Source: Chrysoporthe austroafricana | Taxonomy: Eukaryota > Ascomycota > Sordariomycetes > Diaporthales > Cryphonectriaceae | Assembly: GCA_001051155.2 (NCBI GenBank) | Contig: JYIP02000004.1 | Coordinates: forward strand, 2,474,383-2,538,382 | Direction of reading: 5' to 3' | DNA length: 64,000 nt | Shown: piece after piece, positions 12,216 to 22,280 of the stretch | How positions within the stretch are numbered: position 1 is the first letter of the stretch | Layout: each line of letters begins with the position of its first letter | Notes under the pieces: model-generated | The model's input: the letters and a program-made list of their open reading frames with translations, nothing else | Told to the model about the DNA's origin: nothing | The model's database searches: none | Made by a program: the position numbers and the translations under genes

Positions 12216-13185
12216 GATGGTGTACTGTCACTCAACAAGGAGTTGGTGATGTGCATACATGATTATGAGCTACGAATGTTGCAATGTGTTTTTTTGGGCC
12301 GGAATTTTTGAGACGGCGTTCAGGTTTACTAGGATGATGAGGCTCTGAGACTCTTGATAGGTAGACCTCTAATGATATATTTTTTGTAATTTTTGTAGCA
12401 CCACTGTCCCAAGTGACACGTGAACTTTATGCATATACTTGATATAATACTATCTTCCCACCCCAGGAGGAGTATGATGGGGCGCGATGAAGCCTGCTTT
12501 CTCGGCTACGAAGTCCATCACCGCCAGCTCAGCACCCAGGAAATACGGAGCACAGATATCCCCAAAGGCGAAAGTGGCTTCGGCAGACCTGGGTGCCTTG
12601 CAGTGCCCACCCAGGCCACCAAATTGGTTTCCCAATGGTTTTGGATCAGAGTGCGCATATGTAAAATACCACTGTATTGGGCTAATAGACGGTGATCGAC
12701 AGGCAAGACGGTAACACGAAAGCCAAGCTCCAGAAGCCGCCTGTGATCTAAGTAACCCTTTCAAATAGGCATGGAAAAATCTCGGAAATGTCTTCGCCGA
12801 TAGATTTTGTTAGCAGAATGAATAAACTGGTTTGCTCCTGATATGTGGTAAGGATCGTCACAATAAGGAGCGGTGCTTAATTACCAAGGTGGATGCTTGC
12901 TGCTACCCGCATCAAACCTTTTGTTATGTAGTAAGGCCATTCCTAGTGCAGAAGGGCTGAGTCACATCTACTCTTCAACGTCGAAGCAGCCCTCGCCACT
13001 CGATTGCTCCTCCTAGATCCAGCAACAACTTCCAGCACCTCAGAGATTCACATGCCAAGTGCCTCTGCGTGGCCCTTTCAAAGTTGAGACGCAGACGTGA
13101 TCTCCATCTCGTCCACTCCAACTCCGCTGTAAGCTCGCCTGAATCTTTTTCACTTCAAGTGACCTGTTGTCGCGGCATTAGAACC
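12216..13185. other. Intergenic, 3' of HSP104
   Basis: AT-rich 3' flank of HSP104 (about 12285-12400, with T-runs) followed by the promoter of the transporter gene. An open minus-strand frame at 12450-12764 contains the protein-like string AFGDICAPYFLGAELAVMDF but has no ATG and no recognisable partner exon; I cannot assign it. Confidence 0.4.
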
Positions 13186-14791
13186 ATGGCAAATAACAGT
13201 CATCTAGATGACGCACAGCTCGATACCCGGGCACACGGCCTCGATGCCGTCGCGAGCGCTCTCCCTGAGGCCCCACCGCCGACAGCAGCGCACGGCACGG
13301 AGTTGCCGCTGAAGGCCGAAGATGGTTTTCCGGAAGGCGGCCTCCAGGCATGGCTCACCGTCCTCGGCTCGTTCCTCGTCTACTTCGCCTCCTTCGGTAT
13401 CGTCAACTCCTTCGGGTTCTTCCAGACGTTCTACCAGGAGTCCTATCTCAGCGAGTACTCGCCCACGGCGATCTCGTTCATCGGCACGGTTCAGATCTCC
13501 CTGATGTACTTGTCGGGCTCGGTCGCGGGCGCGCTGTTTGACAGCTATGGCCTGAAGGTAAGCCCGACCTTATTTCCTTCCAGCCAGGGGGGGTAGAGGT
13601 TGTGACTCGCTAACTTGTGTACGTTATAGTGGCTCTACCCCCTCTCCGCGCTCGGCGGCGCCGGCTCCATGCTTGCTACGTCGTTCACCCGACCCAACGC
13701 TATCTGGCAGCTGTTCCTCTCGCAGTCGGTCGTGTTCGGACTGACGGTCTCGTTTGGCGTGCAGCCCTCGCTCTCGGTCGTGGGGCAGTATTTCGAGCGC
13801 CGAAGGGCGCTGGCCATGGGCATCGTCGCGTCGGGCAGCAGCGTCGGCGGCGTTTGTCTGCCGATCATGTTCTCATGGCTCATCCCGCGGATCGGATTCC
13901 CCTGGGCCATGCGGGTCGGCGCCCTGGTGCTGCTGGCTTGCCACGCCCTTGCGATGGCTCTGTCGAGGACAAGGTGCGAGCCGAGGAAGATGGAGGGCGT
14001 GGGCCAGCTGCTTGATTATAGGGGGTTCTTGGATGTGCGGTATGCATGCCTTTCCGCTGGTGCCGTTGTGGCGACCCTGGGCGTTTATGTGCCTTTTTAC
14101 TACATAGGTATCTTCCCCTGGTATTCCCTTGGTATCATGGAACACGAGTTGACGTTAAATCTAGAGTCGTACTCTACTATCATCGACCCAACCACCAACA
14201 TCACGAGGTACCTCTTGCCATTGATCAACGGACTCAGCTTGTTTGGTCGTATAATGTGAGTCTCAAGTGGTTACATCCTCACAACACCACCCGCTGACAA
14301 GAAACATAGCGGCGGGCACGCAGCCGATAAGCTGGGCCGTCTAAACATCCTCTACCCCATGATCACACTCTGCGGGGCACTGTGTCTCGCCATGTGGCTA
14401 CAAGCAACCAACCAGAGTGTTCTCATCGGCTTTGCGTGCCTGTACGGCTTCGCCTCAGGTATCTTCATCTCCGTAACGCCTGCTGCCACCAGCCAGATCT
14501 CGCCCACGGACAAGTTAGGCGCCAGGCTCGGAGCGTTTGGCACAGTCACCGCGGGGGCTTGGCTGTCCGGGACGCCCATTGCCGGGGCCCTGATCAAGAG
14601 TGCTACCAGGGAGGGATACCAACCATTGATCATTTTTGCTGTAAGTTCTCGAAGTTGCACCCGTCCGTGAAGAGCTTAGATGGACATGTCGCTGATGTTT
14701 CATTTCTTAGGGCTGCTGTCTCCTTGCGGGCGGAGTGATCATTTTCATTGCCCGATTGTTGCATGATAAGAGCTTGAGGAGCAAGTGGTAA
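13186..14791 (+). CDS. MFS transporter, monocarboxylate (MCT/SLC16-like) type
   Basis: Five exons (13186-13557, 13630-14107, 14165-14255, 14310-14640, 14711-14791) give 450 residues with 12 predicted membrane spans. Typical marks of the fungal monocarboxylate-porter group are FPEGGLQAWLTVLGSFLVYF before and in TM1, the loop YFERRRALAMGIVASGSSVG between TM4 and TM5, and LFGRIIGGHAADKLGR after TM7. Such plasma-membrane proteins move monocarboxylates, riboflavin or small specialised metabolites; the substrate cannot be read here. The third intron (14108-14164) is 57 nt and in frame, so retention would add 19 residues, but splicing gives the family-like FYYIESYSTI. The ATG at 13186 is chosen over an upstream GTG-extended frame. 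It is the first of three co-oriented genes with an oxidase and a dehydrogenase, which suggests export or import for a small pathway. Confidence 0.85.
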
Positions 14792-15799
14792 TTACGAGAC
14801 ACTAGAGAAGACGGACCGTCATCCTAAGTTGTGACATATTTGGCCCTATCTAGGCCGTCAGTCGGATAAGAAGTCCAAAGTGGGACAGAACGCATCTCAG
14901 ACTGGGGAGCGCTGAACTATTCGTCTAGACTGTTTTATAGAATCAGGAAATTCAGTAAAGTGATTTAAAAATACCTCACTTAGGTCTGTTTGTAGAGAGA
15001 AAAAGCGGTCATGGGCGACGTGCAGAGATAGCCGGAAGGAAGAGACGGATCACAGGTTGAAGCGCCCAGACTACCTATGAACCTGAGATATTCTCTCATT
15101 TAGACACTTGAGCATAAAGTAACTATGTAATAAGCTTCATCCAAAATGAGACCCGTCTCATTACTGCCCATATGCCGCCTTTATGCCGAACTCAATTTTG
15201 ACTGCTCCAAATTGATTACGTCGCTGGGTAATTAATTAAGCGATCATAACCACACTCAACGCTCAACTTCATCTCGCGATAAACAAGGACCACCTTCCAG
15301 CGGCCATTAGCAGACGATTACTCCTCATACTGGGACGATGACGAGCTGGCCGTGGCGTTTGGTTGTTTAGCAGACAAGGCCGTGTGTTTCGCCACCCCTT
15401 AGTGTTGGCTCGGTGGATAGGCTTGAGCAGCGAGTATCATTTCCAGACACAGGTTCAATATTGGCTCACGAATTAGACCGCGGTACTTCGCCATCGCTTT
15501 GAGATAGAGCTGAGTAGCCATAAGGACGTATGATGCCTTTCCTTGCTGTGGGCTGATGGCAGAGCAACAAAGCAATGCTATCCCAATTCGGTCCTGAATA
15601 GCGACACAAGGCCAAAAGGACTTGACCAACGCCGTCGCTCTACGATGCTTACACATCCCGCCACGGATTGACTGCACTGTCTCTAATTTCGGTTCCGGTT
15701 CCAGATTTCAACCTCTTGAAAGATGAAGTCCTAGGTTAGGCCCCCGTTGACTGAGCCAGTATTGCATTTTTCTCCCCTCCGACCGGCCTACCTCCCCTC
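14792..15799. other. Intergenic between transporter and UstYa-like gene
   Basis: 1 kb, fairly AT-rich near 14930-15250. Contains the possible regulator relic described separately at 15399-15677. Otherwise no gene seen. Confidence 0.5.
15399..15677 (-). pseudogene. Possible relic of a fungal transcription factor
   Basis: A 92-codon open frame without ATG contains LYLKAMAKYRGLIREPILNL and CLEMILAAQA. This resembles the helical middle region of fungal Zn(II)2Cys6 regulators, where a chain of the type 'YxxAlxxlRxxL...LlxCLlfxclE' is usual. No zinc cluster or partner exon is visible, so it would be a fragment. The identification rests on helix pattern only and may be wrong. Confidence 0.3.
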
Positions 15800-17155
15800 A
15801 TGGACAAGCTGAAGAACAGCGCACGCCGTGCCCTCGCCCAACTTGGCCTCCCGAGAGCCTCTCTGCTGACCACCGACGATGCGAAGGACAGCGAGCGCCT
15901 TCTAGCGTCGCCCTCGCCGTCGGGGGACTCAGACCGGACTGCGTGCGAGAAGGCTCGGGACCCGTGCGGCTGTGCCTGCCACCAGGGACCGCCGCCGTCG
16001 CGGCTCACGAGCGCGAAGATTAATCTCTTTGCGAGCTTGTTCTGGTTGCTTGGTGTGCTGTTGATCATTCTCGCATTTAGGGGAAACAGGGGGACACCTG
16101 CGAATGGGATCTTTGGTTGGTGTGAGTAAATCCTTGCTTGCAGCCCTGGGCCTCTTTGAAGCACAGAAGAGTGTCGATATCAACTGAGGCCAGGTCCATG
16201 CTAACGTTTTGTTCACCCAGCGCCGGTGGTGGATGATGGTATGGCCGAATATGTCGAATATACATTCCCCTATTTCGACGTCGACCCGGGCCAAGAACTA
16301 TGGAATAATAAACCAACATATGAGCAAGACGTGAGGTGGTTTGAGTCGTACAGTGAGCCTTTTGACTCCCCCTTTCTCTGTTCCCCGATTAGATGGGTTT
16401 CCTTTTCGCGGCTTGACTGACTTAGAAACATCGAAGATTGGCTTACGCGCGTTCCAAATGAGGACGCTGACCAGATGCCTAACGGTACGATCCGCATCCC
16501 TGGTGATGAGGGCCATAGTGTAAGTCCATAAGGCAGCCGCTCGGGGAAGAAAATACTTGAGACTATGAGCTGACACAGTTGCGCTCTCAGGTCGTGTGGC
16601 TCGGCGTCTTCCACGAGCTGCACTGCATCAACGTGCTCCGGAAGCTGGTCTGGTTTGAGTATTATAGCGTTATGGCGGACCTGGTGGCGGGGCGGAACAA
16701 CATGAGGAACCATCTAGGCAAGTCCGAGACGCGATGGCGCCACCTGTCTGGGAGAAGAAGGCTTGCTCGAGTTCGCTGCTAACCGCCGGAGACCTCTAGT
16801 CCACTGCATCGACGCCATCCGCAAGGGGGCCATGTGCCACGCCGACATCACGCCGATCCCCTTCTGGTCGAAGCCCGAGTTCAAGAACGGCGAGATCACG
16901 CCCATGTTCAAGATCCCGCACACGTGCCGCAGCTACGACCGGGTCAAGGAGTGGGCGGTGCAGCACCGGGTCGAGGAGTTCGAGTGCCCCGACGAGGCGA
17001 CCTGCGGCACGCTCAACGCCATTACGATGCAGGTGCCGCCCGGCGACCCGCAGCCGACGCACTGGCCGGACCCGAACCCGGCGCCGGCGGACGTGATCAC
17101 CGAGGACGAGAAGAAGATCCTGCAGTGTGACGAGAGCGTGCTGGATTGGTGTTAG
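15800..17155 (+). CDS. UstYa-like oxidase (DUF3328 family)
   Basis: Five exons (15800-16121, 16221-16352, 16437-16519, 16591-16717, 16800-17155) join to 339 residues. A single membrane span (about 74-93) follows a Cys-rich cytosolic segment. The two family hallmarks are present: HELHC at 187-191 and HCID at 223-226, which are taken to bind the metal. UstYa-type proteins catalyse oxidative steps such as macrocyclisation, hydroxylation or chlorination in fungal peptide (including RiPP) and other specialised-metabolite pathways. The last intron (16718-16799) has a GC-AG border with GCAAGT and a CTAAC branch site; only this junction restores HLVHCID. The third exon's acceptor (after 16436) is the least certain; branch-point spacing favours it. 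No RiPP precursor with repeated core peptides is visible nearby. Neighbours are an MFS transporter and an oxidoreductase. Confidence 0.8.
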
Positions 17156-17779
17156 GCTGGAAGTGCATGGAGGTTATCGTTCTCGTACATATTTCACGTC
17201 AACGTTGTTTGGGCAGAGCGGACCTCTTCGTTCTCGACATGTGGGTTGCCCCCATGACGTGCCTCGAGTTGAAGAATTTAGTGTCCGTCGTAGGATTGTA
17301 GAGTCAAACCAAACACAGAAAATATTGCTCAGGCAGAATGAAGGAATTTTGGCTTGTCTCCTTGCTCTCTTCGTCTTCTGCCCCCGGCCTTCTCTCCATC
17401 TTTACTTTCTCTCGCTTTTTTTCTTTCTTTTTTGTTCTCTTTGAAAGGGGGGGGGGGAAAGTAGAATAAGGGCTCAATTCATTTTTCCCCCATCGTCGCA
17501 TAGATGAGTAATGTGTGGACGAACAACGAAGATAATGCATGCATGGGTTGTGTCCCGTATAAGTTACCCTTTTCGGCGACGCACTTGTTCCCCGCGAAAA
17601 CTGGCAACAAGTCCTTACTAATATTCATCTTCCCGAGGCCCGGCTTTCGGGGCGGGAGTACGCGGGAGGGGCTCCGACGTAAGGGTGGGGATGCAGAGAT
17701 CAAGTTATCTGTGCCAGAGGGGCCAGAGCTGGGCGCTGCGGCAAACATCATCGCAATACTCGCTTGCGAAAGACGCATC
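17156..17779. other. Intergenic with polypyrimidine tract
   Basis: 3' flank of the UstYa-like gene and promoter of the dehydrogenase. A long T/C-rich tract (about 17392-17442) is followed by a run of about 12 G (17448-17458). No gene seen. Confidence 0.5.
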
Positions 17780-19386
17780 ATGGCTGAGAAGACTACCATG
17801 AAGGCCGTCGTCTTCGACGCGCCGTACAAGGTCTCGATCCAGGAACGGCCGGTTCCGAAGTGTAAGCCCCGTCCGGCCTCGACCGAAGCGTGGTGTGATC
17901 TGCGGTACTGAGATGACCATGATCAGTGCAAAGCCCTGGGGACATCATCGTCAAAGTCCAGGCCACCGCTCTGTGCGGCTCGTACGTCCCTTCCCTTCTC
18001 CTGCACTAGTGATTGCCAGGCACGAGCATGCTGACGCAGGTCCATCGGCGCAGTGAATTGCACGTCTTTAGGGGTCACCAGCCGTCCGATACGGGCTTCA
18101 TAATGCAAGTAGTTCTCTCATCGTCTTGCAGTACCCTTTCTCGCTTCTTCTGGAAACCTTTTGGTTGAAGCACTTTAGGCTCTGGGTCAGGGTTCTAACG
18201 CTATACAGGGGTCATGAGTTCACTGGTGTTGTTGTCGAGGCAGGCCAGAACGTGAAGACTGTCAAGACAGGGGACAAGATTGTATCTCCATTCACAACCA
18301 CGTGGTGAGCACGAGACCCGGGACGACCGCTTGTAAGACATGAGAGCGCGTCCATAGCTGATTTACTCTTGTTCACGTAGTGGACAGTGCTTCTATTGCA
18401 GAAATGGCTACTCCTCCCGCTGCGTCGAGTGTCTTCTTTTCGGCTGCCCGAAGCTGTGAGCCAAGACACTCCATTTCCCTCTCCCTATACCCCTAGCCAG
18501 CTGTGCTGATACTAGCGTCAGAGACGGTGGACAGGCGGAATACGTCCGCGTTCCCAACGCAGACGGCACCGTGATGAAGGCCCCTCCCGAGATCCAAGAT
18601 CAGTGCCTCGTGCTCATGGCAGATATTTTTCCGACTGGATTCTTTGGCAGCAAGAACGCCTTCTCCCAGCTCTCGGCCAGCGAGATCGAGAACGGCACCG
18701 TCGTGGTCGTCGGCTGCGGGCCCGTAGGTATCTGTGCCATCATCGCCGCACTCGAGTACAAGCCGAAGCACCTGTTTGCGGTGGATAGTGTCGAGAGCCG
18801 GCTGGAGCAAGCGAGGAAGGCAGGCGCGGAGCCGTTGAATTTCATGACGGACAAGGAAGGGATGTTTGAGCGGGTAAAGAGTGTGACGGACGGCAGGGGG
18901 GCGGATGCGGTGATTGAGGTTGTAGGATTGAGTCCAGCGCTGCGGACGGCGTTTGATCTGATCAGGCCCTGGGGCGTGATTTCGAGTATCGGCGTGCATA
19001 ATGCTGAGGTGAGTGCTTCAAGTCGGGACGTATCTCTCTGCCTGACTGACATCCTCGACAGATTCCGTGGACTGGAAACGAGGCGTACAAGTGAGTTTCC
19101 TCTAGAATGCATGATGTTCGTCATGCTAACTCCGGTGCAGCAAGAATCTCCGCCTACAGATGGGCCGGTGTCCGGTGCGATCGCTGTTCCCCGAGGCACT
19201 GACATTGCTAGCGAAGAGGCAAGACAAACTAAGGTACGCCTTCGTGTATCCCGAATGCTGACCTAGGACGCCTGGCTGACTGGCCGCAGCTTCATGTTCG
19301 ACAAGATCATGCCACTGCAGGATGCAGTCGAAGGCTATGAGCTCTTCGACAAGATGAAGGCGCACAAGGTGATCTTCAAACCTTAG
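17780..19386 (+). CDS. Zinc-dependent medium-chain alcohol dehydrogenase (MDR)
   Basis: Nine exons (17780-17861, 17927-17981, 18054-18104, 18209-18304, 18381-18455, 18522-19008, 19062-19090, 19141-19233, 19290-19386) give 354 residues, standard for the family. Catalytic zinc ligands are Cys44 (ALCGSE) and His65-Glu66 (GHEFTG); structural zinc cysteines are C95, C98, C101 and C109 (CGQCFYCRNGYSSRC). The Rossmann motif VVVVGCGPVGICA binds NAD(P)H, and the C-terminal KAHKVIFKP is typical. It oxidises an alcohol or reduces a carbonyl; substrate unknown. Intron 3 (18105-18208) has a GC-AG border (AT|GCAAGT) with a CTAAC branch site; the nearby GT alternative breaks the frame. The acceptor of intron 5 could alternatively lie 6 bases upstream, adding two residues. 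Third gene of the possible metabolic trio. Confidence 0.88.
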
Positions 19387-19501
19387 GACCTAGACGGACG
19401 GTTCTCTTGTCCAAGCGAGGAAGCGGAAACCATCCACTGCGCAGCAATTTGAGGCAAAAGTAGCACAGAATGCGACAGATTTCGTAGCGACCGCCGAGTA
19501 C

Positions 19502-19975
19502 TCAGTTCTGCCTTGGCTTCACGATCCCATCGTGCATCATGTAGTAGACAACCGTCGAGTCATCATGGACTATAGCCATGAGCACCCTCTTGCCGCGCTT
19601 GGAGCCCCGCCACTTCTTCCACTCGGGGCAAGCGCTTGTCAAGTCCTCCTTGGCTCTCGCAGCAGGCGGCAGCGCGTCCATGGGATCGAAGACGGCGGCG
19701 AACGCACTCAGGCTCATCTTCTCCGAGAGGTGGATCGGCAGCACCCACTCATACTCGGCCTCCTGAGGGATGGTCTGGCCGAGAGACTTCTCTGCCTTGA
19801 TGATCTCGATCTGCTCGTCCGGGTGGACGTACATGCGCCTGGGGGGCAGGCCTGAGATGAGAGGTCGTGGCTGCGATGACTCTGCGTGGGCTGTGACACT
19901 GGTCCAATCCTGTTGGTTCTCGAGATTGTTGAGGACAATCTTGGTCAGGCCGTCGAGATGGAGAGGGAGCGACAT
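19502..19975 (-). CDS. SEN15: tRNA-splicing endonuclease subunit Sen15
   Basis: Single exon, 157 residues. The end DDSTVVYYMMHDGIVKPRQN is the strongly conserved Sen15 C-terminus, and YEWVLPIHLSEKMSL with the following FAAVFDPM belongs to the same domain. Sen15 is a structural subunit of the Sen2-Sen34-Sen54-Sen15 complex that cuts introns out of pre-tRNA. The ATG at 19975 begins MSLPLHLDGLTKIVLNNLEN and gives a length close to other fungal Sen15 proteins. The 3' end is only 115 bases from the convergent dehydrogenase stop. Confidence 0.88.
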   Translation of the reverse strand: MSLPLHLDGLTKIVLNNLENQQDWTSVTAHAESSQPRPLISGLPPRRMYVHPDEQIEIIKAEKSLGQTIPQEAEYEWVLPIHLSEKMSLSAFAAVFDPMDALPPAARAKEDLTSACPEWKKWRGSKRGKRVLMAIVHDDSTVVYYMMHDGIVKPRQN

Positions 19976-20915
19976 GGTTTTCGATTTGTTGTTTTTGTCC
20001 TTTTTGGAAGGGTCCCGGCACCGTGCATGAATTCCAGGCGTGGGTTGGCTTGTATCCGACGTGTATGAACGCGGTGCCTCTTTGGGAAGAGAGCCTAGAA
20101 AATTCAGGTGATTCCTTATGTAAGCAACAAGACGGACCCGTGGGACTCGGCCTGGGAATGGGACCGCTTTTTAGATCAGACCCACAAGGTCTAGGCTCTG
20201 CGTGGCTCTGCTACAGCTGTCAGATTTTCGGGACTTTTCCAGATTCTGCCCGTACTATGTGAGGTGATTTTTCACATGCCCAGCGGATGCATGCATCCGG
20301 CACATACATATACTACACCAGTCTATAAGGCCCAGGTACTATATGGCATGCCCTTCGATAAATCCCCTGGCACGTGCCTGGTCCTCTGCAGGTGGATGAC
20401 ATCACCTTTCCCGTGAGCAGGAAAATGGAAGCGACACAACGTTACCAGGTACCAGACGGCTGTCCATTCAAGTGATGAGGAGATGTGCCGAGCCTCGCAC
20501 TTTAACATTCGAGACCGTTCTTCTCGTCGTCTGGCACGGCGTTCAACATAACCGCGAGGGGAGTCGAGCCACTCTTAGTGCCAACTTTACGTGGCACCGC
20601 CCAAGATAACACGCCGTTGTCGCTAACCCCTGGCCCTGCACTTGCCGCCCACAGCCACCCACTAACGCTCGCTCTCGCTCCCGCTTCCTTCTTTCGCAGA
20701 ACGGAAGATAGTCTCCTTGGCCTCACCTCAACAATTTATTGAGCCAGCGCCTGCATTTCTTTTCCCGCGACATCTCTCGACACACCATCCTACATTCTTG
20801 CTATTGTTTTTGGTCCGGACTCGCCTATCCGACTTGCCTTCGCTTACCCCCTATCGCCTGCCAATGACCAACTGAATCGATACCTCAGCGACCAGAACAA
20901 CTGCGGCCAACCATC
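19976..20915. other. Divergent promoter region SEN15 / DUF2985 gene
   Basis: About 940 bases between divergent starts. The last 200 bases before 20916 are C/T-rich leader-like sequence. No gene seen; open frames here lack conserved features. Confidence 0.5.
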
Positions 20916-22280
20916 ATGGCCGACGGTGTGGGCACTCAGCCCGCCAGCCCAGGCGCCGAGCCTGCGGAGCCACGATCCAGATCATCGACTATCGCGTCGA
21001 GGATATCTGGCAGGGTGCGAAGTCTGTCCAAGGGCTTCGAGGAGTCAAACCCGCCAGCCGGCTTCATGGCAGCCACGAGCGAGTTCGCCTCCTCAGCTGT
21101 GGTCGGAGATGTACCGCGGAGGAACAGCCTGAACGGTCTCGGGACCCCCCCTCGAAGACAAACATTCACCGAGCAGTCGACCGAGCCGGCGCCTCGTGAG
21201 AGCGCTGAGTACAAGGACGACAGTCAGGAGAAGATAGAGGAGAAACAGGCCGGAGAGGGGGATGCGAGTACCGTGGTCCCGTCTGCATCTGCCGAGGGGG
21301 ACGCCTCACAGACCGCCTCGGACGATGCAACGCCCGCTGTTACAAATGAGAAGAGCATGGGAACTGAGGCGGGCACCGAGCCTTTCGACAACGGCTACCA
21401 CTTCCCACCGAGCTATCCCAAGCGCGAGGCCTTCAAGCACGGCCTAATGTCGTTCCTGCGGTACTCGATCACGCCCATGGGCATCTTCGTGGTGCTGTAC
21501 GGACTCAACGTGGTCGCCTGGGGTGGCATGCTGTTCCTCCTCCTCTGCAATGCCTCCCCGGCCATGTGCTACCCTTCATGCAACGACATCAACTCCCCGC
21601 GGCGAGTCTGGATAGAGTACGATTCGCAGGTCCTCACGGCGCTGTTCAGCTTGACGGCTTTCGGGCTTGCGCCGTGGCGGTTCCGGGATCTGTACTACTT
21701 GATGAAATATCGCTTGATGGGTCGGCAGGATGCGCTCCGTCGGTTGGCTGGCATTCACCGCGACTGGTTCCGGCTGCCTGGATCATCAACTCTACCCGTG
21801 GACGTCGGTCCCGAGAACGCTGACAGTCTCTTGGCCCAGGGAGAGATTCCGGCAGCTGTCGTGGCGGCCCCTACGAGTAAGATGCCCAACCCCCCTCTTA
21901 CTGCTGTACGGGCACCACCGACCAAGGTCTGGAAGTTGGACTTCGTCATCTGGATGATGGTCTGGAACACGCTGTTCCAGTGCGTACTCTCCGGCGTGAT
22001 GTGGGGGATGAATCGCTATACCAGGCCTAGCTGGTCTACGGGTCTCTTCGTCGCCCTGGGCTGTATCGTTGCAGCCATAGGTGGTCTCGCGATGTTCCTC
22101 GAGGGCAAGAAAGTGAAAAGTATCGAGGGTGTGCCACTCTCGGACCGTGACCGCGAGAGGCTGGCCAGAGACAAGGAGCTGGGCATCATACACTACAATA
22201 ACATCAAGGACAAGCCATTGGTCGAGGGAAAGAAGGAAAAGAAGAAAGATAAGAAGAAACAAGAGAAGCCTGAATCTTAG
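20916..22280 (+). CDS. DUF2985 multi-pass membrane protein
   Basis: One exon, 454 residues. Residues 1-155 are disordered (Ser/Pro/Glu-rich). The conserved core starts at YHFPPSYPKREAFKHGLMSF and continues with two spans in GIFVVLYGLNVVAWGGMLFL, then INSPRRVWIEYDSQVLTALF, GLAPWRFRDLYYLMKYRL and RRLAGIHRDWFRLPGS, and later two more spans (DFVIWMMVWNTLFQCVLSGV and LFVALGCIVAAIGGLAMFL). This is the DUF2985 pattern of fungi; its biochemical role is unknown. The tail is very basic (KKEKKKDKKKQEK), likely cytosolic. A 5' leader of CT-rich sequence precedes the ATG. Confidence 0.82.
   Translation: MADGVGTQPASPGAEPAEPRSRSSTIASRISGRVRSLSKGFEESNPPAGFMAATSEFASSAVVGDVPRRNSLNGLGTPPRRQTFTEQSTEPAPRESAEYKDDSQEKIEEKQAGEGDASTVVPSASAEGDASQTASDDATPAVTNEKSMGTEAGTEPFDNGYHFPPSYPKREAFKHGLMSFLRYSITPMGIFVVLYGLNVVAWGGMLFLLLCNASPAMCYPSCNDINSPRRVWIEYDSQVLTALFSLTAFGLAPWRFRDLYYLMKYRLMGRQDALRRLAGIHRDWFRLPGSSTLPVDVGPENADSLLAQGEIPAAVVAAPTSKMPNPPLTAVRAPPTKVWKLDFVIWMMVWNTLFQCVLSGVMWGMNRYTRPSWSTGLFVALGCIVAAIGGLAMFLEGKKVKSIEGVPLSDRDRERLARDKELGIIHYNNIKDKPLVEGKKEKKKDKKKQEKPES

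Noticed and set aside
13069..13185. N-terminal extension of the MFS transporter
   Set aside because: Begins at GTG; the ATG at 13186 has a good context and gives the usual short cytosolic N-terminus.
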